Assembly: GCF_013368755.1 (NCBI RefSeq)
Contig: NC_049563.1
Location: forward strand, 1,550,001 to 1,614,000
Source: Talaromyces rugulosus
Lineage: Eukaryota > Ascomycota > Eurotiomycetes > Eurotiales > Trichocomaceae
Length of the DNA: 64,000 bases
Reading direction: 5' to 3'
A program made the translations under genes and the position numbers. Shown one piece after another: positions 43,945 to 55,017 of this stretch; within the stretch, counting starts at the first letter, position 1; every line of letters starts with the position of its first letter. The notes under the pieces were generated by a model. The model saw nothing but the letters and a program-made list of their open reading frames with translations. It was not told the DNA's origin and ran no database searches.

Positions 43945-45020
43945 ATGCCGCCGTACAACAGCTCGCAGAAGCAGTCGATCGCACAGTTTGTGGACCTGAC
44001 GCAGGAAAAGGACTCGACTGCGGCCAAGGTATTTGCTCTTAGGTTACTCACTTACCCTGGGGGACTTGTGAAGCTGACCACCAGGTAGTATTTGCGCGCG
44101 AGTGCATGGAATGTTGAACAGGCTCTCGATGCGTATGTCGACCTTTTCTTCATTTCTTGAAGAGTCTAGCTGACTGACTGGTATGCAAAGATACTTTGGA
44201 GCGGCCAAATCGGGGAGCTCTTCGTCGACAGTCGCGGCCCTGAATAAGATTTTCGACAGCTATCGAGGTAAAAATCCTAGAAGATTTTTATTTATTTATT
44301 TAGAGACCAAAGGTGGTAACAACTAATAGATGACCCCAAAGAAAACCCAGACACGATCGGTATCGAAGGCGCGATGAAATTCCTCGAAGAGATCCAAGTG
44401 CGTCTGGACGAAGTCGTGTGTCTCGGCATCGCCGAGCTGCTCAAGTCCCCCAGCATGGGTGAATTCACACGCCAGGAGTTTGTGGACGGCTGGAAGAATG
44501 CTGGGTATATATATATATATATATATATTCTATATATGTGTTACATCGCTAATTAAGTGGGAAAAAAAAAAGAGCCGACTCGATACCCAAAATGATCACA
44601 CACGCCGCAACCCTCCGCAAACGCATTCCTACACATACCGAGTCCTTTCGCAAGGTATACCGCTACGCATTCCCGCTGTGTCGTATGCAAGGGCAACGCA
44701 ATCTGAGCTTTGAAATCGCGTCGGAGCAGTGGCAGCTCTTCTTCACGAGCGCCAACGGCGGTGTGGAATGGAATACGGCTACGACGCCGTGGCTGGACTG
44801 GTACATTGAATTCCTCGAGTGGCGGAACACACGTGTGGTCAACAAGGATCTGTGGGAGCAGACAGAGGTGTTTTTGCGCAAGTCGATCGAGGATGAGTCG
44901 TTTGGCTGGTGGAGTCCAGATGCCGCGTGGCCGGGGGTGTTGGACGAATTTGTTGCGTATGTACAGCAGGCTAAGCGTGGTGAAAAGGCGAGGGCTGGCG
45001 AGGAGATGGAATTTGAGTAG
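43945..45020 (+). CDS. DCN1: DCN1-like cullin neddylation scaffold
   Basis: E3-like co-factor that promotes Nedd8 transfer to cullins. Start ATG 43945 ([19 protein letters not shown]). An N-terminal UBA-like part ([17 protein letters not shown], then [17 protein letters not shown]) is followed by the PONY domain: [75 protein letters not shown], and [19 protein letters not shown]. The usual C-terminal 'Dxx..aWPxllDeFV' end is present. Four introns; the last (44505-44572) starts with a (TA)n microsatellite. About 270 residues. Confidence 0.93.
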
Positions 45021-45360
45021 ATGAAGTCTCGACATCCGTCCTTTTCGAGGGACAAGCTCTCAATAACGAACGTTGCATGATACCTACCACCTTTCTTATA
45101 ATTGCATGTAAACGTCTCGTATTAGATTGCTACATTCTAACTACATTATTTACCATGGGGCATGTAGCAGGGCATCATCAATAATGTAGATAGATGTACT
45201 GGTGGAATAAATCTCATCAACATACAAAAGGAAAGAAAAATAAAAGACCAAAAATACAAAGAATCAGACCCTCATCACATATACACCCAACCACCCATAC
45301 CGGCGTTTTATTCAATTCTTCATTGGTATAAAACTATAGTTTTATGGATTGTCTGGCTCT
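45021..45360. other. intergenic between convergent genes
   Basis: 3' flanks of DCN1 (plus) and the Mpv17-type gene (minus). Nothing else seen. Confidence 0.4.
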
Positions 45361-46218
45361 CTAATAGTCGCGACGGCCGTAGTCACCGGGTCGGTCCCCC
45401 CGGCGCTGGTCGTACTGTCGTCGCAGGGCTTCGAGACGCTTCTTCTTGGTGTGGGTGTTGACATATGTGCCAATGAAGAAGCCCACAATGTTAAAGAAGG
45501 GCACCCAGGCGTGCTCGGGCAGGAACTTCTGGGCAAAGGCCAGAGCAAGGGGCGATGTGATCCAGCTGACCTTCATGACTGGCAAGAAACCGGCGCGGAC
45601 GGTGGCGCGCACCTGGTGGAAAGTGCGAGCGCCGGCGATGATGGCCATCATGGTGAGGTAGACGCCGTTTTGGATGGGGGCAATCTGTAGCTAAAGTTAG
45701 TGTCTCTCGTATTATTCCCCTAGAGAAAAAATTGTTGAATACGTACAACCAAGTTGCTGGCCAGGATCTGGAGGATCTTGGCCTTCAGACTCGTGCGCCC
45801 CGCAAAGATCTTCTGCAGAATGCCGATGAGCACATGGCCCAGCGGAGCGCTGATGAACATTCCGTACAGCGACATCTTTGGCACGCGCGAGCTAAAGTAG
45901 TGGCCATGCTTGCTGACATCATGGGCGAGCCACGAGGCGATGAATTCCTGCAGACCGGAGAGCACACCAGAGGTGAGCATCTTGGTGCGCAGCGGGTTGG
46001 TTTGCAGCTGCTTCAAGTAGGCCTGTATTGCATTGCATTGCATCAGCACGACTTGTATCCTATCGCTGGAAAGGGATCCGACATACCGCAAGATAGCCCT
46101 GGGCAGTGTCGCCGCCCGTCAGGCGCTCGCCGACCTTGTGCGCCAACTCATGCGTCAGGTCTTCGGCCCCGACGGCTCTGGTGCGAGTTGTCACCTTTTC
46201 CTGGAACTTGACAGACAT
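45361..46218 (-). CDS. Mpv17/PMP22-family membrane protein
   Basis: Four-helix integral membrane protein of the Mpv17/PMP22 family, found in peroxisomal or inner mitochondrial membranes and thought to form channels. Starts MSVKFQEKVTTRTRAVGAED at 46218; exons break at YLA|AYLKQL and ASNLV|IAPIQ. Key stretches: LKQLQTNPLRTKMLTSGVLSGL (family start), SRVPKMSLYGMFISAPLGHV, IAPIQNGVYLTMMA, and FLPVMKVSWITSPLALAFAQKFLPEHAWVPFFNIVGFFIGTY (the family signature W...wP..q..nF..vP pattern is relaxed here). The C-terminal tail is Arg-rich (KKKRLEALRRQYDQRRG). About 245 residues. The relaxed signature resembles fungal peroxisomal members. Confidence 0.85.
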
Positions 46219-47038
46219 GATGGGCGGGCGCGGCGCTTAACAAGACGGACGTGAGGGGATTGATCGAGGACAACAACACACTTTTCATGCGACACAGAGT
46301 TAGCAACAGCAGCCTTGAAACGAAAACAAGAAGAAAACGCGCAGAGATGGATTGGTTCTGTCCTGTGGGGGGAAGCTGGAGAAAGGAGGCTGGGGATGTT
46401 TGTTTATCGCGAGGCGCCAAGCAACGAAGCGCCCGTCCCCGACGACAGGTTGGGCAGGGGAGCAGTGTTTGAGCAAGGGCGCGTCAAGACACGAGGATAA
46501 TATCAACTCACCAAACGGGGAAAACGAGTTGACGACTGTGAGACACACAAAGACACAGAAGACGGGGGGGGGATTGACGAGGTGAGGTGGTGGAGCGGAG
46601 GATGTTTGCACCGCGGCGAGGACGCCGACGCAGTTGAGGCGAGTGAGTTGGCGCTGGGCCGGACTGGAATTAGCCGCTGCGGACGGCGCCGAGGTCCTAC
46701 TTGCTACTATACTAGGTGTTTTTATTTTATTACTATCGTGCGTAATTCATTATGTTTTTTTAAATCTGTGTTTGTTTCTACTGTTTCCAATATTTAAATA
46801 TTTGTCGCAAATATGCATCGCGTGGCGGTGGTTCTGTGTGTATACGCGCGTATTTACTGCCTCGGCTCTTCATTCCCTGTGTTTACGAGTCCTCAGCACC
46901 TAGATACAAGCTTGTAATAACATTAACTGATTCATTTATAACCGTTTCTGCAATAAAGCTATTTCAACCTATATAGGGCTGCTAAAAGATGTGGAGTGTC
47001 TTTGGTGTCAACCGTTCGTAGCCGATTATGCTAGAGCC
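46219..47038. other. intergenic
   Basis: Promoter of the Mpv17-type gene and the 3' flank of the AKR gene. A G9 run lies near 46564-46573. No gene. Confidence 0.45.
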
Positions 47039-48308
47039 CTACTCTACCATCCAGAGCTCTCCTTTCGCAATGTATAGCTCATCCAGATACTTGACATCCT
47101 CCTCAGTCATCAAGCCATTCGAAGCCAGGGCCACAGCCTCTGCGGCCTCATCCACCCTGTTGATACTTGCCAGGCCGACAATCGGATTGACCCCTTTCTT
47201 CAAGGACCATGCAATGGCAATCTGCGCCATGCTACAGCGCTTTTTCTCTGCCAGTTCCTCCACGCGGTTGATGATATTGACGTCCATCTCGGTCACCTCG
47301 CCGACCAACAATTGAGAGTACACGTCGCTCGTCTGACGAAGCGTGGGCTGCTCTTTGGTCACCTTGTATGGGCGAGCAAGGAGACCACGAGCTAGTGGAG
47401 ACCACGGAATAATTCCAACACCAGCATCGCGGCAATAGGCATGCATTTCACGCTCTTCTTCCCGGTACAGAAGCGAATGGTAGTCTTGCATGCTGATGAA
47501 TTTGTGCCATCCATGCTTATCCGCAATGTTGTTGAGGGCTTGAAACTCCCAAGCGTGCATCTAGAAGAGAAAGAAGAATTAGAACAGATAAAGAAAAAAT
47601 CGACCAACAAAAGTAAACAACGATGAACATACCGAACTTGCTCCGATATAACGTACTTTGCCGCTCTCAACGACGTCATTGAGTGCTTTCATGATCTCCT
47701 CGCGGGGCGTGTTGCGGTCAAGTCGGTGTATCTGCAGGACATCTATGTACGTGTTCAATCTCTCCACACTGGCATCCACTGCGTCCAAGATATGCTTGCG
47801 CGATAGTCCAATGCGATTGACCATGATTCCATCGTTGACGGATAACATGCGGAGTTGCTCTTCTTCAGACAGGCCTATAAAGTCTGCAGGCTCAGGGATG
47901 CCACCGTAGCACTTTGTCAGAATCACAACCCGCTCGCGTGCGATGTTATAGTGCTTCAAAGCTTTGCCGATGATGCGTTCCGATTCGCCAAACGAATATA
48001 CATCGGACTAGACGGAGTAGTTAGATACTGCATGCACTCTTCTGCAAGGGAAGAAGGCAGAGAGTATTACTGTATCCCAGGTGTTGATGCCCCGGTCAAA
48101 GGCATGCTTGAGGACTGGCAATGCCTGGTCTTCTGGGATTGCCCATTTCAGGTGATCAGAGGAACCAAGAGACATGGCGCCTAGGACCACCTTGGAGATT
48201 TTCAGGCCAGACTGACCGAGCCTAGTCAGCAGTCAGTGATAAATCTCCAAGCATCTCGATATCAATACAATTATATCAAATGGTAGCCACTTACCGATTG
48301 TATTTCAT
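47039..48308 (-). CDS. aldo-keto reductase (second copy)
   Basis: Same AKR group as the reductase at 28-29 kb. The first exon is only 14 nt (MKYNR split). Then LGQSGLKISKVVLGAMSLGS, HAFDRGINTWDTSDVYSFGESE (catalytic Asp, Tyr), VVILTKCYGG (Lys), YIDVLQIHRLDRN (His), [49 protein letters not shown] and IAWSLKKGVNPIVGLASI. The tetrad is complete. Introns lie near 48294-48221, 48063-48010 and 47632-47560. About 345 residues. It ends 325 bases right of nothing coding and lies next to the bZIP gene on the same strand, which suggests a place in the redox neighbourhood. Substrate unknown. Confidence 0.9.
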
Positions 48309-48633
48309 CGTGCTGGCTTGATGGTTCACTTGGAGTAGATAGAATAGATATGCGATGGGAAAGGCTGGGTGAAGACCACGATGATACTATATCTCTGTCC
48401 ATATCTGGAATATTTGAGTGTTCCATGCTTGCTGTATATAGATTGAGATGTACTTTTGATGAGGTGAGCATCCAGATGTTGCTTGGGTGAGCATGTGGGT
48501 CTCCCGCCGGTTGGTAGAAATGCTCACCTCAGCAATGCATACACAATTACATTCTAGTATAAAAAAAAGGCGCTCAAGTACGTGATCATCTAAGGATCTT
48601 CCAATTTAGTGGCGTGGGATGAAACCTTTTTTC

Positions 48634-49750
48634 TCACCATGGGGCCACTAATCGATCGCCCCTCATCTTATGCCACCATTGAGTCTGCTGGAAAAGCTCG
48701 CCTTGCGAGCCACCAACGAAGAACCACCACTTTTTGAGAAACCATGGCTGAGCTTCCCAGCTGCGATAGTCCCACGGTGCACCAGACCCAGTAGCACCGT
48801 TCCCGTCTCCGAGATACGAACCCCAGCAGATGAGCCCGTCCTTCTGCAGATCGTCACACAAATCCTCTTCGTCAAGTAAAGGCGAGTCTAAGGAACAAGC
48901 TTCAATGATTCGTTCCCGAAGTGTAGGGAAAGGAAGCACGTCTAAATATGGATGATGACGGTGCCGAAGCTGTGCTACAGTGGGTCGGAGGTGTGGAGTT
49001 ATATTGTCAAATGTTTCTTTGGTGATGATAGTTTTAGCGTCATCTCTCGGGAGGGGGCCCCGATAAAATGGCGATTCGGTATCGGAGCTGCTGAGCTTGC
49101 TAAAAGTAAGGCCTACAGACTCGGCACTAGCCCGAAGAGCAGAAATTATGGTAAATTGTTTTAATCGAAGATGATTGGCGTAGATGTCCGGCAAAGCATG
49201 TACATGGACTTGCATCTTGTTTTCAGGGACGAGTATTTTGTCCGTACGAAGAGTGGGATCTATCCCATCTACCGACAACGTGTCATTGCTCAACGAATTT
49301 TGCGGTGGTTGAGTAAGGACATGGCGCAAGCCAGCTCGAAAGATCTGAGAAATGGGCAGTTCCCCAGACACGATCCGACTGTACACGGTTTCATCGACGC
49401 TATCGATTTCGTGCATCAGTTGGTCAAAGACTCGCTTTCTCTCCGACAATTCTGGAGGTTCGGTTCTAGAAGATGTTGATGTAGCTAGGCTCGCCCCGCC
49501 ACTTTCCGGGGAAACTGCAGTTGACGTAGAGCCGTTATTGGTGAAAGCTGAGTCTACTGTGTGATGATCCTGTTCATTCACCAATCTTTCAAGAGCTTGC
49601 ATGCGCCGTTTCTGCCTTTCACCTGCCTGTCAGGTCAGTCAGCTAGCTCGACCGCAATGAGGATTCTACTGACGGTAGCCCTTTTGAGCTTGTCGATTCT
49701 GCTGCTTCCTCCGGTCAGACGCCGGCTTTCTAGAGCGTACATCAGCCATG
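48634..49750 (-). CDS. bZIP transcription factor with DUF3425 domain
   Basis: Nuclear DNA-binding regulator. Exon 1 (49750 to about 49677) and exon 2 (about 49627 to 48634) give about 350 residues. The basic region RRKQQNRQAQKGYRERQKRR has the N-x7-R signature that contacts DNA, followed by a short zipper-like MQALERLVNEQ. The long C-terminal part matches DUF3425: FRAGLRHVLTQ, RLKQFTIISALRASAESVG, SPFYRGPLP, HLRPTVAQLRHRHHPYLDVLPFPTLRERIIEA and DDLQKDGLICWGSYLGDGNG, then a Trp-rich end (WKKWWFFVGG-like). Such regulators often lie in or near specialised-metabolism loci. The intron acceptor used is CTGACAGGCAG, giving YRERQ. Confidence 0.88.
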
Positions 49751-50730
49751 GCAGTCGATATTAGTACGTTGTAGCAGTAGTACTACTATATGAAAGTTGT
49801 AAATGCGTATTACCAAGTAGGAACGAAGTCAAGTGGCAGTCATCGTCGAGTCAGCCCCAGACCCACTTTTAATGTCCTCTTGGTCTTATGTGCTCCACCT
49901 TCCTAAATCGGCAACCTTTGTAGACGTAGTTAGTAGTGCAATGCTCCTATTTATATTTCTCTTTTAGTACTATATTCGGTATGATGATTGGCAAAGAGAT
50001 ATTCCTTTCCCAAGTAATTGGTCGCTACTGTGTCAACTGCACACGTGGTGACTGTTAATCCTGACCCAGATCAGCTAATGCCAATCGGAATTAGTTATAT
50101 ATCTCACTGGATATTATTTTTCTTCTTCTTTTTAGATTCCTATTAGTACTATTACAAGTAAAATATACAATTTATTAAATATAGAAATTTTAATGTTACT
50201 GTTTAGATTATACTTATTAAGGCCCATTTTAGGCTCCATATGCTCCCTGAGCCCTCCTAGGATACTCCCAGAGCTGCTAGGCGCCCCTGGAGTTTGTAGG
50301 GTCCTGCTCTATGAGTGATCTGTACCGACGCGATCTCAGATCTAGGCTGAGCATAAAGCAGCACTGTGCCGCCTGTTTTAGCGTCACACATACTTGTTAT
50401 ATAGGTATACAACCTTACACTAGGTAGCCTATTAGTGTAGCCTTGTTTCAATAACTAGAATGTGCATACATCTATACAATATATAATAGACAAATACACT
50501 CTTAAGTTAATGGAACTAATAGAATTTCTAATAAGAAAGCTACATGTATTTGCGGGGCGTCTTTCCTATTCGGGACACTTCGTACGAGACGAACAAAAGG
50601 AGATTGTCATGACCTAAAAGATTTCCCCAACTCGATGCTTATTTATACCATGATAAATAACTCGTAAGATCTACCTCAGTTCACATTCAATTGTCCTCCA
50701 TCAATATTTCACTCTCTGAATTTTGACGCT
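49751..50730. other. AT-rich intergenic region
   Basis: From 50100 to 50240 it is very AT-rich, then a GC-richer patch (50240-50450) with a minus-strand open frame of 64 codons of no known family; it could be a small transposon relic. A TATA-like TTATTTATA lies near 50640. No gene is called. Confidence 0.4.
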
Positions 50731-51972
50731 ATGCCGGAAACTATTGCTGTGATAATAATCGGTGCTGGACTTAGTGGCCTTGCTCTCGCCCAAAGCCTTT
50801 CGAGGCATAATGTTTCTTGCAAGGTTTACGAGTCTGATTATTCCTTGAATGCACGTACTCAGGGATACCGCGTTCGAATATCAGATGAAGGAATACAGGC
50901 CCTGGAGGAGAGCCTTACAAAAGCGGACTTTTCTATACTGGAGTCGTCCTGTAACATCAGCCCAGGTCCATCAAATGTACCGCAGGCAACACTTGATGCA
51001 ATAAGCGGCGGTACGTGTGGTCCCCTGTTTCGGCCAGGGGCGAAAACCCCAATGCCCGCAAGCCCACTTCGTAAACCGTTAAGTGCGGATCGCGGTGTCC
51101 TGAGACGAAGCCTTCTTGAGGGAATTGAGGATCGCGTTGTATTTGGAGAAAGGTTCAAATATTACGTTGAAGCAGCCAATGAAGAGATCATCGCGCATTT
51201 TGAGAGCGGCCTTGAAGTCAAAGGATCGGTTTTGGTCGGTGCAGATGGGACCTGGTCGCCAGTGCGCCAGAGCCTACTTCCTTCTTTTACTCTCGTGGAT
51301 ACCGAGGCACGATTGATATTCGGAAAAACAGACCTTAACGAGAAGATTGTTCAAGATCTTTCGCCAGCGGCTCTCCAAGGGCTCACATTCATTCGAGACA
51401 CTGGATTTAATTGCCTCCTCGAGCCAATGCGATTCAGGAAGGATATTAATGACCTGCCTGTTGATTATATTTACTGGGTGCTTTTCTTGCGTTGCGATTC
51501 TGAGAACACGCCGGAAAACATTCTAGATCTGACATCGACCGAAATTACAGATCTCACTAGGCAGCTGACAAGCCACTGGCATTTTTCTCTAAAGACATTG
51601 TTCGAGAACTCCCATGCTGGTCAAAGCTCGGTTCTACGTATTCTCTCTGTCAAACCGAATATTCCCGATTGGGCGCAGGGATCCAAAGCTTCTGTGCGTG
51701 TGACGCTTATTGGAGACGCAGCTCATGCTATGTGCCCAACCGCTGCTCTGGGTGCTACAACGGCATTGAGAGATGCAAATATGCTCTCCATGTCATTGAA
51801 GGCTCACGGTATTGGTCCTCAAGCACTAAGAGAATATGAGGACGTGATGCGGAAATATGTCTCGGAGGCTCTTGATAATAGTCTTTTAGGGGGGCGGAAT
51901 GTGTTTCAAATGCGGCCGTTTGACCAACTCCCAGAGGTTCAGGCCCGAAATTCTTCTGTAGTTGACCATTAG
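50731..51972 (+). CDS. FAD-dependent monooxygenase (UbiH/salicylate-hydroxylase-type)
   Basis: Flavin monooxygenase of the PHBH-like class, hydroxylating or epoxidising a small organic substrate with NAD(P)H and O2. Intronless, 413 residues. Rossmann motif near the start: IIIGAGLSGLALAQSL (GxGxxG, residues about 10-16). Then the middle DG motif VLVGADGTWSPVR, and the flavin-ribityl motif TLIGDAAHAMCPTAALGATTALRDA (GD..H..xP..g.G). All three FAD/NADH motifs are intact. No signal peptide or membrane anchor. It is placed between the bZIP gene and the first Zn2Cys6 gene, so a pathway role in this neighbourhood is plausible. Confidence 0.9.
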   Translation: MPETIAVIIIGAGLSGLALAQSLSRHNVSCKVYESDYSLNARTQGYRVRISDEGIQALEESLTKADFSILESSCNISPGPSNVPQATLDAISGGTCGPLFRPGAKTPMPASPLRKPLSADRGVLRRSLLEGIEDRVVFGERFKYYVEAANEEIIAHFESGLEVKGSVLVGADGTWSPVRQSLLPSFTLVDTEARLIFGKTDLNEKIVQDLSPAALQGLTFIRDTGFNCLLEPMRFRKDINDLPVDYIYWVLFLRCDSENTPENILDLTSTEITDLTRQLTSHWHFSLKTLFENSHAGQSSVLRILSVKPNIPDWAQGSKASVRVTLIGDAAHAMCPTAALGATTALRDANMLSMSLKAHGIGPQALREYEDVMRKYVSEALDNSLLGGRNVFQMRPFDQLPEVQARNSSVVDH

Positions 51973-52309
51973 AACCTCTTGAACTAGCCCTGGGTAAACC
52001 GATTCTTGAATCTATGGCATTCAGCTGGCGAGTCCCATGCCCACCACATTTGAATACAAGCACTCTCCACTCAATCAATTTATACAAGGGTTACGGAGTA
52101 TAATTAAAATAGCTATAGACAAGTATTAAGTACAGTGTCTCAAACAGTGGTAGACTGGTAGTTCGCTGGTTAAGGCTATACCCAGGTCGGCCTAGACCCA
52201 TATCGCCGACGACCTGACGCCAACATCCGAGTTCACACTTCCACCTAGCCGGACAACATGTTTCCAATATTAACTAGCTTTAATCTTCCCTAGTTACGAC
52301 TATCTTAGA
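51973..52309. other. intergenic
   Basis: 3' flank of the monooxygenase gene and promoter of the Zn2Cys6 gene. Nothing else seen. Confidence 0.35.
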
Positions 52310-54439
52310 ATGCCGAAGAATCAAACACCTGGTTTTACTGTCCAAGATGCAAAGAGGCGGCGGCCGACCACGGCCTGCACCACTTGCCGAGATCGACGAG
52401 TATCTAACTATCTATGATAATGAACCTTATGAGAAAAGCATAGCGGCTGATGCACGATAGGTAAAATGTGACAGAGTACATCCCACCTGTTCAGGATGTA
52501 AAAAAGGCGGACATCACTGCAAATATTTTCCGGGGGTCTCCCGGGACATCGCATTCGTGCCCGAGCTTCACTGTGCCTCTAACGACACTCCACCATCCGC
52601 CGAAACTTGGTCCGATGTCTTTGCAAGGCAGATAGACAAGTCAATAGATAAGAGAAAAGAGCCGCCGTCTTTATGCTTTCCAAGAAAATTAGTTGAGGTG
52701 GACCCCGATTGACGCAGTCCACATGACTTGTACCATACTGATTGTGATTGTAGAAACATAAAACGGCGACGTTGGCCTTCAGTTATTTCTCGTTCAGGGG
52801 TCCGACTATCGATATACTTGGTGACAGTTTTGCGTCCTCATTTAGACGCCGTCTGCTCGACTGCGAAAATTGCACATCGATGTTGGAAAGCTATCTCCTG
52901 AGCTGCCACCGCTTATTACCTATCTGCGATATGCCCTCCTTGAAAGATGTTTTTGAATTACCATGGTCTCAGATAGTATACCACGCTACAGTTGAAACCC
53001 TGGTCTTAATATGCGCTGTGGTTTATGCTGCATCTTCAACCAACCCAGAACTGAGCCATTCCTGTCACGCACCGGCATTCCTTGGCCTCTTTCAAGATCT
53101 AACTAGACAGCTCGAGTTCTGTGAGTATTTTACTGCATATCCATCAATACCGCTTCTTCAAGGATATATAATATTCAATACATTTCGAGCCTGTCACCTG
53201 GCACCTTTTGCGGCGTTTGGTTTCCTTCCTCAAGCAATCCGATTTGCTCAGATGCTAAGTCTGCACCAAGATCAAGAAGGGTTGCACCGGTCTGAATGTG
53301 AGCTGCGGCGTCGAACTTGGTGGCATCTTGTGTTCCTAGATATTGAAGCCTCAGTATCTAGTGGACTTCAGAATCTAATTCGACCTTGTGACCATGATAT
53401 ACCATTGCCAGTGCTTACCAAAGAGGACATGGGCCTTGGAGAGGCTGATAAGGATGGCTCAGCAGTGGTTATAGCAATGCAAGGGCACTGGCTACTTGCC
53501 CAAGAAATACATCAATGGTTCAAACAACGACCCAGTCACGATGATATTATCGCTTTCCGTGGTAGGATTGAAACTCTCGTTTCACGAATCAGCGGAGATT
53601 CCGCTTTGGCACGATGGGCGCGGAAATTTCTTCAACTACAGATCGATCGGGCGTACTGTATGGCTGGCCTACAATTCTGGCAGCTAGATCAATTTAAAGG
53701 AACAAGCTGTGGGAACGAGGCCGTGTGTACTGCTCGCTCCTTCTTAAGAATTTACCTAGATCTTATCCAAATAGGACGAGATATAGCATTCGAGTGGTTC
53801 ATACCTGGATTTATTCAGCCTATACATGCTTTGATGATTCTCCTAAAACATTTGAGTGGGTGTTCAGACCCAGAATGTGAAAACTCTGAGAAAACTCATG
53901 AACTCCTCACTCAAGTTATTGACAGAAGGAGAGAATGGATTATGAGAGGTCCAATTCGGCCATTGCCTAGAAAATTAATGCTAGGCTCTGAAACTATTTC
54001 TACTCGTGTAGGAGTATCCGTGACCCCAATGACCGATCCTCGCTATCGGATGTTGTGGACTTTGAAAGAAGAAGTATGGCGACGATTTGGGTGGATAGCG
54101 ACAATCACGCCTATCGCTACTACTACTACTGACTACGGGGTTTCGGGGTATCCATCTACGATTCATGATGAGACGAGAGGCGACCATTATGATGAAAAAG
54201 GCCAAGGATCAACTTCACTTAGTCTTTGTGAAGTGGGTTTGCATTTTCCGACTGGTACGCGAGCAAACTCACACGAGACTTCTGATATGCCATGCAACTT
54301 GCAGCCTTTTGGTACTCTAAACAGCTCAAATGACGGAGAGAATAATCTCCCTGACAAATATGTTCATTTAGATAACTTGGGCCACCCTGATATTCTCGCT
54401 TCTGTGAATTGGGACTCGTGGCTTAACAACTTTGAATGA
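52310..54439 (+). CDS. Zn2Cys6 fungal-specific transcription factor (first)
   Basis: Nuclear pathway regulator. Exons 52310-52399, 52461-52697 and 52754-54439 give 670 residues. The zinc cluster is CTTCRDRR|VKCDRVHPTC, then SGCKKGGHHC, spacing C-x2-C-x6-C-x6-C-x2-C-x6-C; the first intron splits it after RDRR, a common place. After a linker the middle homology domain is clear: DILGDSFASSFRRRLLDC, LPICDMPSLKDVF, FRACHLAPFAAFGFLPQAIRFAQMLSLHQD, RRRTWWHLVFLDIEASVSSG (the RRRxWW signature). The second donor is GTGGAC, or GTTGAG two codons earlier; both keep the frame. C-terminal part is Ser/Thr-rich. It probably regulates neighbours. Confidence 0.85.
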
Positions 54440-55017
54440 GGGCACTTGTGCTACCTGTGCAGGCATAGATATCGCCTTTTTTCAATGTGAAGGGACTTGG
54501 CGACAAATCTACTTCGTTCTAGCAATAGCTGAATATATATATATGTGTGTGTGTTTTGTCCTTATCATAATAATATCCACAAATTTTTTATCGTTTTTCA
54601 TTGTTCTAGATTCTTTGATAACACATTCAACGTTAGATAATATGTGGTAAGGAGGAAAGCATATAAATAATGTTGTATAGATATATTCAATGCCCGTGTT
54701 CCTGTCAGTAAACATCTGAATTAAATGAAAAGGGAAATAGTATCAAATAAAGCTACCGTCGTCGTGATATTGTAAATAACTTGGGAAAAAAAAGGGGGAG
54801 TTCTAATCATGTTAAACCGCAAATAATTCCCCAATCTTCGTTCCTATGTTGACTTATCCAAGTCAACTCAGCTCTCCTGCCATTACTTTTCACTTTATTG
54901 CAGCCATAATAAAATCACTTTTATTATCAATTGATTCTTCAAAACGAGAATTTCGGTTTTCGAGTGGGTTTGAACATCTCAAATTGGCCTCCGTTATACA
55001 CTCGACCGGTTTTTACA
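54440..55017. other. intergenic between convergent genes
   Basis: AT-rich, with TATATATATATGTGTGTGTG near 54533-54552. No gene. Confidence 0.4.

Noticed and set aside
50240..50460. Transposon piece in the AT-rich spacer
   Set aside because: One 64-codon frame (with TGGTVLLYAQPRSEI) looks faintly element-like, but no terminal repeats, transposase or reverse-transcriptase motif is seen.
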